Positions 7,182 through 16,388 are shown, counted from the first letter of the stretch. The stretch is 64,000 bases of DNA from Celeribacter neptunius (GCF_900113955.1 NZ_FORH01000005.1:124001-188000), one strand, 5' to 3'. A program made the numbers and translations. Notes: a model not told the origin generated them from the letters alone.

Positions 7182-9566
7182 TCAGGAACGCGGGCGTTCC
7201 TTTTTCGGATCGTAATGCGGGAAGGGGGCGACGCGGGCGGAATAGCGTTTCAGATGCCCGTCGAGTTGGCCGACCTCGACCGCTGTGCCAAGCTCTGCAT
7301 GCGCCACGTCGACGCGGGCGAGGGCGATCCACTGACCGGTGCGGGGAGACCGCATGGCGGAGCAGATCTCGCCCACCTGCGCGCGCCCGATGCGGATGCA
7401 ATCGCCGTGCGCCACGGCATTCTGACCGTCGATCTCAAGGCCCACGAATTTGCGCGATGGCGTTTCCTTACGGCGCAGCAGAGCGTCACGACCGACGAAA
7501 TCGGCGGTCTTGGATTTCAGCGGTACGGTGAAGCCGACGCCGGCCTCGAACGGATCGGTTTGATCGGAGAAATCATAGCCTGCGAACACCAGCCCGGCTT
7601 CGATGCGCACCAGATCCAGAGCGGCGAGGCCCATGGGTTTCATGCCGACCTTCTGACCTGCCTCCCAGACCGCTTTGAAAATCTCCGCGCCATGTTTCGG
7701 ATGACAGAAAATCTCATAGCCCAGCTCGCCGGTGTAGCCGGTGCGCGAGATCACCACGGGGATGCCCTCGTGATCGCCGAGACGCGCGGGGGTGAAGCGG
7801 AACCATCCCATCTCCATCAAATCGGGATGATGCGGTGCAGTCCAAAACAGATCATTGATCAAATCACGCGACTTCGGCCCCTGGACGGCGAGGTTGTGCA
7901 TCTGATCGGTGGAGGAGCGGATCATGACGTTGAGGCCAAGGCGCCTGGCCTCTTCGCGCATCCAGACGCCGCCCTCGTCCGAGCCACCGATCCAGCGGAA
8001 ATTATGCTCGCCCAGACGGAACAGGGTGCCGTCGTCGATCATGCCGCCGTGCGGGTAACACATGGCGGAATAGACCACCTGACCAATGGCGAGTTTTTCG
8101 ACATTGCGGGTCAGGACCCAGTTCATCAACGCTTCGGCATCGGGGCCGGTGACCTCGAATTTGCGCAGCGCCGAGAGGTCCATGACCACCACGCCCTCGC
8201 GACAGGCCCAGTAGCTTTCCACGGGATCGCATTCCGGGAAAGAGTTCGGCAGCCAGAACCCGTTATAATCGGCAAAGTCGCGGGTCATCGTGGCAAAGGA
8301 ATCGTAAAAACCGCTTTCACGCGTCATGATCGGATCCTCGTCAGGGGTCGGGCGCCAGGCGGTGGCGCGGGAGAAACGTTCCTCGGCGCCGTAGGTGCGC
8401 AGATGGATGTCGGTGAGGTGCCAGCCATTGGCGGCGGAGGTGTCATCGGGACAGGATGAGGACACGCAGATGAGATCGGTCAAAGCGCGCAGGAGCACAT
8501 AGTCGCCGGGCCGCGACCACGGCTCATCGGCCAGCATCACGCCATGTTCGTCGATCGCGGTGTTGAAAAAGAAATTCGCCGCCATCCAGCCGGGGCGGGC
8601 GGGAATGCCGTAAGGGTCGAGCACCGCGTTGAAATTGTCGGAACAATTGACGTGACCGGGATAGCCGATGTCGTCGTAATATTTGGCATTACAGGCGAGA
8701 CCAAAAGCGTCGTGGCGACCGCAGGTGTCTTGGACGACCTCGACCAAAGGCGTCAGGTCATGATCGAAGTACTTCGCGTGCAGACCCGGCATCGGATAGG
8801 CGTGGCCCTGGATCGTGCGGGTGGTGGTGACGTCGAGCGGGTGGAAAATGCCCTTGTCCACCTTGCGTGCATCGAAGCACTGGAAATCGGTGCATTGGCG
8901 GCCATCGACATCCATGATCTGGATGAATTCACCCTTCCTGACCCGGTAGGCCTGCGCCGTCGCCGAGGCGACGCGGATCTCCTGCAGCGGATCGGCGAGC
9001 GGGTCGGGCAGGGCGAAGGCCCCTGCGAGACGGGCCTCGGCGCGGGTGATCAGCACGGTGAGCGGCGTGGCGGTGGTCTGCGCCTCGAAATCCGGCTCGG
9101 GCGCGGGTGCGGTGACAAGGACCCAGCCCGCCGCCTGTGCGGTGAAACTCACGCCTTCGCCCGCCGCGCTCGTGCCGGAGAACAGGCCGATGACCTTGGC
9201 ACCGGCAAGCGCGATGCCGCGTTTGGCGAGGCCGAGGCGCAGCCGCGCCATGCCCGGCAGCGTGCTGTCCAATGTGGCGCGCAGGCCCTCGCCCGGGCTG
9301 TCGGCGGACCAGCCGAGCACGCCCGCGTCGACACGCCCGTCGAGATGCGCGGCCAGCATTTCGCAACGCTGACCGCCTTCGGTGTTGGTCACGGTGATCC
9401 GGTCGCCCGGTTTCAGCTCCAGAAGCGCTGCCCCGCCGCCTTGCACGGTATGACGTTCCTCGTTGGGGGCGAGCCGATAGGCGCCGGCGCGCCGCGGCTG
9501 GGACGCCAGAGGGGCGCCGGATCGGAAAGGCAGGCCAGAAGGATCTAGGATCACTGGAAACTCCAT
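7182..9566 (-). CDS. tdm: Trimethylamine-N-oxide demethylase (TMAO aldolase)
   Basis: A 794-residue two-part protein. The N-terminal half, with YRVRKGEFIQIMDVDGRQC and HVNCSDNFNAVL, is the DUF1989-type metal-binding catalytic part. The C-terminal half, from about residue 420, is a GcvT-like tetrahydrofolate-binding module (YEIFCHPKHGAEIFKAVWE, MGLAALDLVRIEAGL). Tdm cleaves TMAO to dimethylamine and formaldehyde; the folate module can capture the formaldehyde. The ATG at 9566 begins MEFPVILDPSGLPF. No good Shine-Dalgarno precedes it, only a T-rich tract that is the tail of a hairpin. It lies downstream of tmm on the same strand, as expected for consecutive steps. Confidence 0.92.
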   Translation of the reverse strand: MEFPVILDPSGLPFRSGAPLASQPRRAGAYRLAPNEERHTVQGGGAALLELKPGDRITVTNTEGGQRCEMLAAHLDGRVDAGVLGWSADSPGEGLRATLDSTLPGMARLRLGLAKRGIALAGAKVIGLFSGTSAAGEGVSFTAQAAGWVLVTAPAPEPDFEAQTTATPLTVLITRAEARLAGAFALPDPLADPLQEIRVASATAQAYRVRKGEFIQIMDVDGRQCTDFQCFDARKVDKGIFHPLDVTTTRTIQGHAYPMPGLHAKYFDHDLTPLVEVVQDTCGRHDAFGLACNAKYYDDIGYPGHVNCSDNFNAVLDPYGIPARPGWMAANFFFNTAIDEHGVMLADEPWSRPGDYVLLRALTDLICVSSSCPDDTSAANGWHLTDIHLRTYGAEERFSRATAWRPTPDEDPIMTRESGFYDSFATMTRDFADYNGFWLPNSFPECDPVESYWACREGVVVMDLSALRKFEVTGPDAEALMNWVLTRNVEKLAIGQVVYSAMCYPHGGMIDDGTLFRLGEHNFRWIGGSDEGGVWMREEARRLGLNVMIRSSTDQMHNLAVQGPKSRDLINDLFWTAPHHPDLMEMGWFRFTPARLGDHEGIPVVISRTGYTGELGYEIFCHPKHGAEIFKAVWEAGQKVGMKPMGLAALDLVRIEAGLVFAGYDFSDQTDPFEAGVGFTVPLKSKTADFVGRDALLRRKETPSRKFVGLEIDGQNAVAHGDCIRIGRAQVGEICSAMRSPRTGQWIALARVDVAHAELGTAVEVGQLDGHLKRYSARVAPFPHYDPKKERPRS

Positions 9567-9577
9567 CGCTGAAGAAG

Positions 9578-9611
9578 AAAAAAATCCGGGGGCACACAAA
9601 GTCCCCCGGAT
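9578..9611 (-). terminator. Intrinsic terminator or attenuator between tmm and tdm
   Basis: On the minus strand a perfect 9-bp stem, ATCCGGGGG / CCCCCGGAT with a 10-nt loop, runs into seven Ts and ends only 11 nt before the tdm ATG. Co-transcription from tmm would have to pass it. Confidence 0.75.
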
Positions 9612-9664
9612 CAGGGGAGAAGAGGCACGCCCGGCCTCTTGGCGCCGGGCGTACTCGTCAGGGA

Positions 9665-11008
9665 TCAGTTCTGCAAATAGGCTTCCATGCTGTCGTCCAG
9701 CGCGTCTTTCCACGGTGTGTGATGCACGGGGGCCATGGTGCCGGTGATCACCGATTTGTAGCAATTGTTGCGGAAAGCCATGATGTCCTTGGCCTTGTGT
9801 TTCTTCCATTCGAAGAAGGCCTCGCAGGCGCCGTCGATGTCAAACGACGGGTAATCGGTCTCGGCCACCAGTTCCTTGACGTACTCGGCCTGATATTTGA
9901 TCGCGTATTTCACATCGTCATCGGCCTCTTCGCGGGCGACGCGCTCGGCGACATCGGCATCGAGCACGGCCTTGTTGGTCGGAACCTCGATCCGGCCGAG
10001 GATGATGTCACGCACATACCAGGCCTGGGCGTCGAACATGTTGAAGGTGAACCACTGGTCCTGCATGCCGAGATAGAAGAGTTTCGGATTGGGGGTATAG
10101 ACCACGCCCTTGTAGAGATCGGCGGTCGCCAGACGGTTGGCGGTCTTGAGCCGCAGATCGTCGGGCAGGAAGGGGAAATAGTGCTTGTAGCCGGTGCACA
10201 GGATGATCGCATCGACATCCTTGGTGGTGCCGTCCTTGAAATACACGGTCTTGCCCTCGACACGTTCGAGCGCCGGTTTTTCTTCCCAGTTGTCGGGCCA
10301 GTTGAAACCCATGGGGGCGGAGCGGTAGCAGCTGGTGATCGATTTGGCACCGTATTTCCAGCATTGCGAGCCGATGTCCTCGGCGGAGTAGGACGAGCCC
10401 ATCACCAGCACATCCTTGCCTTCGAACTCGCGGGCGTCGCGGAAATCATGGGCGTGAACGATGCGGCCGTTGAACTGCGCAAATCCTGGATATTCCGGTA
10501 CGTTGGGCGAGGAGAAGTGACCGGAGGCGATGATCACATTGTCAAAGCGTTCCTTGTAGACCGTGTCCTTTTCCATGTCGTGTACGGTGATTTCGAAATC
10601 GCCCTTCTCGGCGTCATATTCGACCCAGCGGATCACCGAAGAGAAACGGATCCATTTGCGCACGTCGGCCTTTTTTACCCGGCCCTCGATATAGTCGAAG
10701 AGCACGGCGCGCGGCGGGTAGGAGGCGATCTGTTTGCCGAAATGTTCCTCAAAGGAATAGTCGGCAAACTCCAGCCCCTCTTTCGGACCGTTGGACCAGA
10801 GGTAACGATACATCGAGCCATGTACGGGCTCGCCATTCTCATCGACGCCGGTGCGCCAAGTGTAATTCCACAGCCCGCCCCAGTTCGACTGTTTCTCGAA
10901 GCAGACGACTTCCGGGATCTCGGCGCCCTGGGCGGCGGCGGATTGGAAGGCGCGAAGCTGGGCGAGGCCGGAAGGGCCCGCGCCGATGACGGCGACTCGT
11001 TTGGTCAT
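9665..11008 (-). CDS. tmm: Trimethylamine monooxygenase (bacterial flavin-containing monooxygenase)
   Basis: A 447-residue FMO. The FAD Rossmann motif is GAGPSG at residues 9-14. The FMO fingerprint F-x-G-x3-H-x3-F is present as [11 protein letters not shown] near residue 180, and the NADPH motif is [10 protein letters not shown] near 206. Length and motifs match the marine bacterial Tmm clade, which turns trimethylamine into TMAO with NADPH and O2; some members also oxidise dimethyl sulfide. Its place immediately upstream of tdm supports the assignment. An ATG at 11008 with GGGAGTT upstream starts [11 protein letters not shown]. It is divergent from the LivJ-like gene, and the shared gap holds operator-like dyads. 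Confidence 0.93.
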   Translation of the reverse strand: MTKRVAVIGAGPSGLAQLRAFQSAAAQGAEIPEVVCFEKQSNWGGLWNYTWRTGVDENGEPVHGSMYRYLWSNGPKEGLEFADYSFEEHFGKQIASYPPRAVLFDYIEGRVKKADVRKWIRFSSVIRWVEYDAEKGDFEITVHDMEKDTVYKERFDNVIIASGHFSSPNVPEYPGFAQFNGRIVHAHDFRDAREFEGKDVLVMGSSYSAEDIGSQCWKYGAKSITSCYRSAPMGFNWPDNWEEKPALERVEGKTVYFKDGTTKDVDAIILCTGYKHYFPFLPDDLRLKTANRLATADLYKGVVYTPNPKLFYLGMQDQWFTFNMFDAQAWYVRDIILGRIEVPTNKAVLDADVAERVAREEADDDVKYAIKYQAEYVKELVAETDYPSFDIDGACEAFFEWKKHKAKDIMAFRNNCYKSVITGTMAPVHHTPWKDALDDSMEAYLQN

Positions 11009-11078
11009 GGATGGAACTCCCGTTGGTTGTTGGTGTTTTCGTGTGATCCGTTTTCAGATCAGTCTGTGCGTTGCGTTC

Positions 11079-11107
11079 TGGTATGGACCAATATTTGTAA
11101 TTGGTTC
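11079..11107. promoter_or_regulatory. FadR/GntR-type operator-like dyads upstream of tmm
   Basis: TGGTATGGACCAAT (11079-11092) has TGGT/ACCA half-sites. GGACCAAT (11085-11092) forms a second inverted repeat with ATTGGTTCC (11099-11107). A further TGGTCC lies near 11128. The half-sites match those near gntR and amt. The site is 71-99 bp upstream of the tmm ATG and about 125-150 bp upstream of the divergent gene. Confidence 0.45.
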
Positions 11108-11172
11108 CTTTTGATTTGCTCCGGTATGGTCCAAAAATTTTCTGGTGGTCAACGAATTTTCTTTAGAGGAAT

Positions 11173-11220
11173 ATGAGATTCACCGAACAGGAGATGGTTT
11201 TGTCCCAATATTGGGCGTGA
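11173..11220 (+). CDS. Possible 15-codon leader peptide before the LivJ-like gene
   Basis: ATG at 11173 follows AGAGGAAT and reads MRFTEQEMVLSQYWA, then TGA, ending 9 nt before the next start codon. The ribosome-site spacing is short and there is no comparison available, so this is only a candidate. Confidence 0.2.
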   Translation: MRFTEQEMVLSQYWA

Positions 11221-11229
11221 GGTTAAAAA

Positions 11230-12516
11230 ATGAGCACAGACTCCTTGGCGCAAAGGCTGGCCGTCGCGGGATCGCTGCCGCGGTTGAGCGTGCAGGACCG
11301 GGCGCCCATTCGCATTGGCGCATTGGTGCCCTTGTCTGGGCCGGAAGAGCCCTGGGGCCGACCGGGGGTCGAGGGCTGTCAGATCTGGGTCGACTGGATC
11401 AATGCCCATGGCGGTATGATGGTTGGCGGGCGGCGGCATCTGGTGGAGCTCTCGGTCACCGATTGCGCCGGCGGCGCCGAGGCGACACTCGAGGCGGCGC
11501 GCCAGATGGTCGAGACCCAGCGGGTGCGGCTGGTGCTGACATTGGGCGGCAGCGACATGGCGCTGGCGCTGCCCTATCTGATGAGCCGCCGTATCCTGAC
11601 CGCGACGCTTCTGCCCTCGGATCTTTCACCCGATGCGCCCTATCTGATCGCGCCGGCGGAGGTGCATCCGTTTTTCAATGTTACCGGGGTCGACTGGCTG
11701 ACCCGGCAGCGCCCGGAGGCGAGGCGCGTGGCGCTCTGTTCCCAGACCGACCTTCTGGGCCTGCCGTCACTGGCCACCTACCGGGCGGCTTTCGATGTCG
11801 CCGGGCGCGAGGTGGTGCAAGAGGTGCTCTATGATCCGGAGGCGGGGGATGCCCGGCGGATCGTGGCGGAGATGCTCGAGAGCGCGCCGGATATCCTCTG
11901 CTGGTGCTCCTCGGCACCGGCGATGATCGAGGAGCTGACCGTTGCCGCCTATGAGATGGGGTTTCAGGGCGAGATCCTCGCCTGTACCTGTGACCATTAT
12001 CCCCGGATGATCGCGCGGACCTCGCCAGACTTTATGGAGCGGTTCACCTTTCAATTCCCGGATTTCGACGATGCGGACCTAGCCGAAACGGCGTTTTTCT
12101 TTCGCCGGCCCAAGGCGTTCTTCGACACTTATAATGAGCGCTATCCGGAGCATTGGACCGCGGTAAGCTGGGAATATGCGTCGATCCTTGATCTCTGGCA
12201 TGAGGCGGTGGAGACCGCGGACAGTCTCGCGACCGCCTCCGTCCTCGTGGCGCTCAAACGCGGCCGCAAGATGCCGCATGCGTTCGGTCTGGCCTCGTGG
12301 TGGGGCACCGAGGTCTACGGTATCGACAATGCGCTGGTTGGCGATTGGCCGGTGGTGGCGATCCGCGACGGCAAGGCGCAGATCCAGGAATTCGGGTCGG
12401 TGCTGGCCTGGCTTGAGACACATGGCGGCCGGTTGATGCAGGAGCTTGGCGCTCTGGGTCAGCTCTGGCATCAGCGCGGCAAGGCCGATTGGGCGCGCGC
12501 GCTGGCCCGGGGCTGA
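11230..12516 (+). CDS. LivJ/AmiC-like periplasmic-binding-fold protein without signal peptide
   Basis: A 428-residue protein of the Peripla_BP_6 (branched-chain amino acid/amide binding) fold. It opens with IRIGALVPLSGPEEPWGRPGVEG at about residues 27-49, followed by LVLTLGGSDMALALPYL and the second lobe near 150-350. The first 26 residues (starting MSTDSLAQRLAVAG) contain no hydrophobic signal core or lipobox, and no ABC permease or ATPase gene is adjacent. Known relatives without export signals include AmiC, a cytosolic amide sensor that controls a transcription antiterminator. An intracellular sensor role for a methylated amine is inferred from divergence from tmm-tdm and from the downstream XRE gene 31 bp away. 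GAGG precedes the ATG. Confidence 0.75.
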   Translation: MSTDSLAQRLAVAGSLPRLSVQDRAPIRIGALVPLSGPEEPWGRPGVEGCQIWVDWINAHGGMMVGGRRHLVELSVTDCAGGAEATLEAARQMVETQRVRLVLTLGGSDMALALPYLMSRRILTATLLPSDLSPDAPYLIAPAEVHPFFNVTGVDWLTRQRPEARRVALCSQTDLLGLPSLATYRAAFDVAGREVVQEVLYDPEAGDARRIVAEMLESAPDILCWCSSAPAMIEELTVAAYEMGFQGEILACTCDHYPRMIARTSPDFMERFTFQFPDFDDADLAETAFFFRRPKAFFDTYNERYPEHWTAVSWEYASILDLWHEAVETADSLATASVLVALKRGRKMPHAFGLASWWGTEVYGIDNALVGDWPVVAIRDGKAQIQEFGSVLAWLETHGGRLMQELGALGQLWHQRGKADWARALARG

Positions 12517-12547
12517 GGTCGCAGGAACACGGGAGTTATAGAGACGG

Positions 12548-13216
12548 ATGAATAAGACGGTGACGACAGGAGAGATGGATTTGAAAGCCAATGAAGAGGC
12601 GCTGCGGCAGAACCCGCATGCGGTGAAGGAACAGCGGGAAAAGAATCTCGAAGTGGCGATCGGGCGACAGGTGCGCGAGCTGCGCAAGCGCCAGCGCCTT
12701 ACCGGTGCCGATCTGGCGGCGCAGACCGGGCTGTCGGTCGGCATGCTCTCGAAAATCGAGAACGGGGTGATCTCGCCCTCGCTCAACACCATCTCGGTCC
12801 TGGCGCATGCGCTGCGGGTGCCGCTGGTGCAGCTGTTTTCCGGCTATGAGGAAGAGCGCGGCTGCATGCATGTGAAAGCTGGCGAAGGGGTCGAGATCGA
12901 ACGCGCCGGCACCCGGGCCGGGCATCAGTATAATCTTCTGGGCCATATCGGCTCGAACAACTCGGGCGTGGTGGTCGAACCCTATCTGATCACATTGGAT
13001 GACGCCTCGCACCGGTTCCCGGCGTTTCAGCACGAGGGGATCGAGCTTTTGTACATGCTCGAGGGCACGGTGAATTACCGCCATGGCGATCAGACCTATC
13101 TGCTGGAGCCGGGGGATTCGCTTCTCTTCGATTCCGATGCGCCGCACGGGCCGGAGGAAATTGTCGAACTGCCGGCGAAATACCTGTCGGTGATCACCTA
13201 TCCGCAGGCGCGCTGA
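12548..13216 (+). CDS. XRE-family regulator with C-terminal cupin domain
   Basis: A 222-residue regulator. The HTH_3 domain covers about residues 35-95 (IGRQVRELRKRQRLTGADLAA, LSVGMLSKIENG). A cupin sensor covers about 140-220 (HEGIELLYMLEGTVNYRHGD, LEPGDSLLFDSDAPHG). It probably forms an operon with the LivJ-like gene. XRE-cupin proteins often control amine or amino-acid catabolism; the cupin is expected to sense a small ligand. The target is unknown; nearby tmm/tdm and the downstream mgs operon are the candidates. Confidence 0.88.
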   Translation: MNKTVTTGEMDLKANEEALRQNPHAVKEQREKNLEVAIGRQVRELRKRQRLTGADLAAQTGLSVGMLSKIENGVISPSLNTISVLAHALRVPLVQLFSGYEEERGCMHVKAGEGVEIERAGTRAGHQYNLLGHIGSNNSGVVVEPYLITLDDASHRFPAFQHEGIELLYMLEGTVNYRHGDQTYLLEPGDSLLFDSDAPHGPEEIVELPAKYLSVITYPQAR

Positions 13217-13316
13217 GCAGTCCGCGCCGCTCGACAAGAGGGGCTGGATTCACTTTTGATGAATTTATGGGCAAATCCATCCGATGCGGGTCGGTTTTGA
13301 CTGCAAATTAATCAGA

Positions 13317-13392
13317 TTTCCTGTGAGTGAGGTATTTTTCCAAAGGGGATAAAAACTTTCTTGAAGGGAAAATAGGTTTCCCGGTAGTGAGG
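13317..13392 (+). promoter_or_regulatory. 60-bp-spaced direct repeats upstream of mgsA
   Basis: TTTCCTGTGAGTGAGG at 13317-13332 and TTTCCCGGTAGTGAGG at 13377-13392 match in 13 of 16 positions and are exactly 60 bp apart in the 224-bp gap before mgsA. The stretch also has a small hairpin, GGCGA/TCGCC, near the start codon. A regulator-binding role is inferred. Confidence 0.3.
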
Positions 13393-13440
13393 GGTGAGCG
13401 GCGACGGAATCGCCGAGATCAACCCCGAATGGAGGAACCT

Positions 13441-14331
13441 ATGTGTGGCATCGTAGGCCTGTTCCTGAAAAAGGACGAAATGCGCCCGCAGCTGGGCGAT
13501 CTGCTGACGGATATGCTCATCACCATGACCGACCGTGGCCCGGACAGTGCCGGGATCGCGATCTATGGTGACGAGGCCGAAGGCTCTGTGAAAATCACCG
13601 TGCAATCCGACACGCCGGCCGAGGCCTTCGCGGATCTCGACGCTGCCGTCTGTGCCGCGATCGACGCGCCGGTGGAGATCAAGGTTGTCGATACCCATGC
13701 GGTTCTGACCCTGCCCGAGGCGAAAGAGGCCGAGGCCATCGCTTTCCTTGAGGAAAAGGGTCTGCGGATCATGGGCTCCGGCGCCTCGATGGAAATCTAC
13801 AAAGAGGTCGGCCTGCCGAAGGACGTCGCGGCCCGTTTCGGTCTGCGCGCGATGGGCGGCTCCCATGGCATCGGGCACACCCGCATGGCGACCGAGTCGG
13901 CCGTGACCACCATGGGCGCTCACCCGTTCTCCACCGCCGATGACCAGTGCCTGGTGCACAACGGCTCGTTGTCGAATCACAACCAGATGCGTCGCAAGCT
14001 CGCGAAAAAGGGCGTCTTCACCCGGTCCGAGAACGACACGGAAGTGGGCGCGGCCTATATTTCCTCGCGCATTGCCGAAGGGGCATCGCTTGGCGAAGCG
14101 CTCGAAGGCACGCTCGAGGATCTCGACGGGTTCTTCACCTTTGTCACCGGCACCAAGAACGGGTTCGGCGTGGTGCGCGACCCGATCGCCTGCAAGCCGG
14201 CCGTGATGGCCGAGACCGAGGATTACGTCGCTTTCGCCTCCGAATACCGCGCCTTTGCCGATCTGCCCGGCATCGAGACCGCGCGTGTCTGGGAGCCGGA
14301 ACCCGCAACTGTTTATTTCTGGGAGCGCTGA
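13441..14331 (+). CDS. mgsA: N-methylglutamate synthase subunit A (class II glutamine amidotransferase-like, GlxB)
   Basis: A 296-residue class II glutamine amidotransferase domain. The Cys immediately after Met (MCGIVGLF) is the N-terminal nucleophile of this family, which fixes the start at 13441 behind GGAGG. Conserved segments GIGHTRMATES and DQCLVHNGSLSNH follow. With MgsB and MgsC it corresponds to the three domains of glutamate synthase split into separate proteins, here making N-methylglutamate from methylamine-derived nitrogen. First gene of mgsABC-gmaS. Confidence 0.9.
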   Translation: MCGIVGLFLKKDEMRPQLGDLLTDMLITMTDRGPDSAGIAIYGDEAEGSVKITVQSDTPAEAFADLDAAVCAAIDAPVEIKVVDTHAVLTLPEAKEAEAIAFLEEKGLRIMGSGASMEIYKEVGLPKDVAARFGLRAMGGSHGIGHTRMATESAVTTMGAHPFSTADDQCLVHNGSLSNHNQMRRKLAKKGVFTRSENDTEVGAAYISSRIAEGASLGEALEGTLEDLDGFFTFVTGTKNGFGVVRDPIACKPAVMAETEDYVAFASEYRAFADLPGIETARVWEPEPATVYFWER

Positions 14332-14334
14332 GAT

Positions 14335-15033
14335 ATGGCGAAAGATATGGCCACCACGCTTGATATGGCGACCACCGAGCTGCGCGAGGTGAACTCGACG
14401 CTGCAAGCCGCCGCCAAATCCAAGGCAAACGAGCAATATGTCATCACCAATGCCCGCGGCAGCCACGCCATGGCCTGTGGTCTCGATGGCCCGCTCAATG
14501 TCGTGGTGAAAGGGTCCACCGGCTACTATTGCGCCGGCATGAACAAGGAAGCCACGGTGACGGTCGAAGGCTCTGCCGGTCCGGGTGTTGCCGAAAACAT
14601 GATGTCCGGTGTCGTCACCATCGAAGGCGACGCCAGCCAATATGCCGGCGCGACCGGTCATGGCGGACTTTTGAACATCAAGGGCAATGCCTCCTCGCGC
14701 TGCGGCATTTCGATGAAAGGCATCGATATCGTCGTCCATGGCAACATCGGCCACATGTCCGCCTTCATGGCGCAAAAGGGCAATCTCGTTGTCTTGGGCG
14801 ATGCCGGCGATGCGCTGGGCGACTCGCTCTATGAAGCGCGTCTGTTCGTGCGCGGCAATGTGAAATCGCTGGGCGCCGACTGCATCGAGAAAGAGATGCG
14901 TCCGGAGCATCTCGAGATCCTCAAGGAGCTGCTCGAGAAAGCCGGCGCCGACGCCAAGCCGGAAGAGTTCAAGCGCTACGGCTCGGCCCGCAAGCTCTAT
15001 AATTTCAACATCGATCACGCCGACGAATACTGA
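14335..15033 (+). CDS. mgsB: N-methylglutamate synthase subunit B (GXGXG domain, GlxC)
   Basis: A 232-residue protein of the glutamate-synthase alpha C-terminal (GXGXG) beta-helix domain. Repeating glycine-rich turns are visible, such as VKGSTGYYCAGMN, TVEGSAGPGVAENM and YAGATGHGGLLNIKG. It has no catalytic residues of its own in this family and is structural, probably organising the ammonia or amine channel between MgsA and MgsC. It starts 3 nt after the mgsA stop. Confidence 0.9.
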   Translation: MAKDMATTLDMATTELREVNSTLQAAAKSKANEQYVITNARGSHAMACGLDGPLNVVVKGSTGYYCAGMNKEATVTVEGSAGPGVAENMMSGVVTIEGDASQYAGATGHGGLLNIKGNASSRCGISMKGIDIVVHGNIGHMSAFMAQKGNLVVLGDAGDALGDSLYEARLFVRGNVKSLGADCIEKEMRPEHLEILKELLEKAGADAKPEEFKRYGSARKLYNFNIDHADEY

Positions 15034-15043
15034 GGAGCGCGAT

Positions 15044-16369
15044 ATGGACAAGACACCTATGACTGAGCCGCGCCAGAGCTGGACCTTCTCCAACTCGATC
15101 AACTCGGAAATCCGTCGTGCTGCCGACACCGGCATCTACGACATCCGGGGCGGGGGCGCGAAACGCCGCGTGCCGCATTTCGACGACCTGCTGTTCCTCG
15201 GCGCCTCGATGTCGCGCTACCCGCTCGAAGGTTATCGCGAGAAATGCGACACCTCGGTCACCCTCGGCACGCGGTTCGCGAAAAAGCCGATCGAGCTGAA
15301 AATCCCGGTGACCATCGCCGGCATGTCCTTTGGCGCGCTTTCGGGCCACGCCAAAGAGGCTCTGGGTCGCGGCGCCTCCATGGCGGGGACCTCGACCACC
15401 ACCGGTGACGGCGGTATGACCGAGGAAGAGCGCGGCCATTCCGAAAAACTGGTCTACCAATACCTGCCGTCGCGCTACGGTATGAACCCGGACGACCTGC
15501 GCCGTGCCGATGCCATCGAGATCGTGGTGGGTCAGGGCGCGAAACCGGGCGGTGGCGGCATGCTGCTGGGTCAGAAGATCACCGAACGCGTCGCCGGCAT
15601 GCGCGACCTGCCGGTGGGCATCGACCAACGCTCCGCCTGTCGTCACCCGGACTGGACCGGCCCGGATGATCTCGAGATCAAGATCCTCGAGATCCGCGAA
15701 ATCACCAATTGGGAAAAGCCGATCTACATCAAGGTTGGCGGCGCGCGGCCTTACTATGACGTCGCTCTGGCCTGTAAGGCGGGCGCCGATGTGATCGTCC
15801 TCGACGGGATGCAGGGCGGCACGGCGGCAACCCAGGACGTGTTCATCGAACATGTCGGTCAGCCGACGCTGGCCTGTATCCGCCCCGCCGTTCAGGCGCT
15901 TCAGGATCTGGGCCTGCACCGCGAAGTGCAGCTCATCGTCTCCGGCGGTATCCGCACCGGCGCCGATGTGGCGAAAGCTCTGGCGCTTGGCGCCGACGCA
16001 GTGGCCATCGGCACCGCCGCTCTGGTTGCTCTGGGCGACAATGACCCGAAATGGGAATCCGAGTACAACAAACTCGGCACCACCACGGGCGCCTATGACG
16101 ACTGGCATGAGGGCCGCGACCCGGCGGGCATCACCACCCAGGATGTGGAGCTGATGAAGCGCCTCGATCCGGAAGTGGCGGGCCGCAAGCTGCGCAACTA
16201 CCTCAATGTGCTGACGCTGGAATGCCAGACGCTCGCACGCGCCTGTGGTCACAACCATGTCCACAACCTTGAGCCGGAAGATCTCTGTGCGCTGACCATG
16301 GAGGCCGCTGCCATGGCACAAGTTCCGCTTGCGGGGACCAACTGGTACCCGGGCAAGCCGGGCTTCTGA
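15044..16369 (+). CDS. mgsC: N-methylglutamate synthase subunit C (FMN glutamate-synthase-like, GlxD)
   Basis: A 441-residue protein matching the FMN-binding central domain of glutamate synthase. The TIM-barrel motifs are present (GMSFGALSGHAKEALGRGA, GTSTTTGDGGM, VLDGMQGGTAATQDVF, ADAVAIGTAAL). A Cys-rich tail (CQTLARACGHNHVH) occupies the place of the Fe-S cluster region. This subunit should catalyse the reductive transfer forming N-methylglutamate. GAGGAGCG precedes the ATG. Confidence 0.9.
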   Translation: MDKTPMTEPRQSWTFSNSINSEIRRAADTGIYDIRGGGAKRRVPHFDDLLFLGASMSRYPLEGYREKCDTSVTLGTRFAKKPIELKIPVTIAGMSFGALSGHAKEALGRGASMAGTSTTTGDGGMTEEERGHSEKLVYQYLPSRYGMNPDDLRRADAIEIVVGQGAKPGGGGMLLGQKITERVAGMRDLPVGIDQRSACRHPDWTGPDDLEIKILEIREITNWEKPIYIKVGGARPYYDVALACKAGADVIVLDGMQGGTAATQDVFIEHVGQPTLACIRPAVQALQDLGLHREVQLIVSGGIRTGADVAKALALGADAVAIGTAALVALGDNDPKWESEYNKLGTTTGAYDDWHEGRDPAGITTQDVELMKRLDPEVAGRKLRNYLNVLTLECQTLARACGHNHVHNLEPEDLCALTMEAAAMAQVPLAGTNWYPGKPGF

Positions 16370-16388
16370 TCTCAAAAACGCACATATT

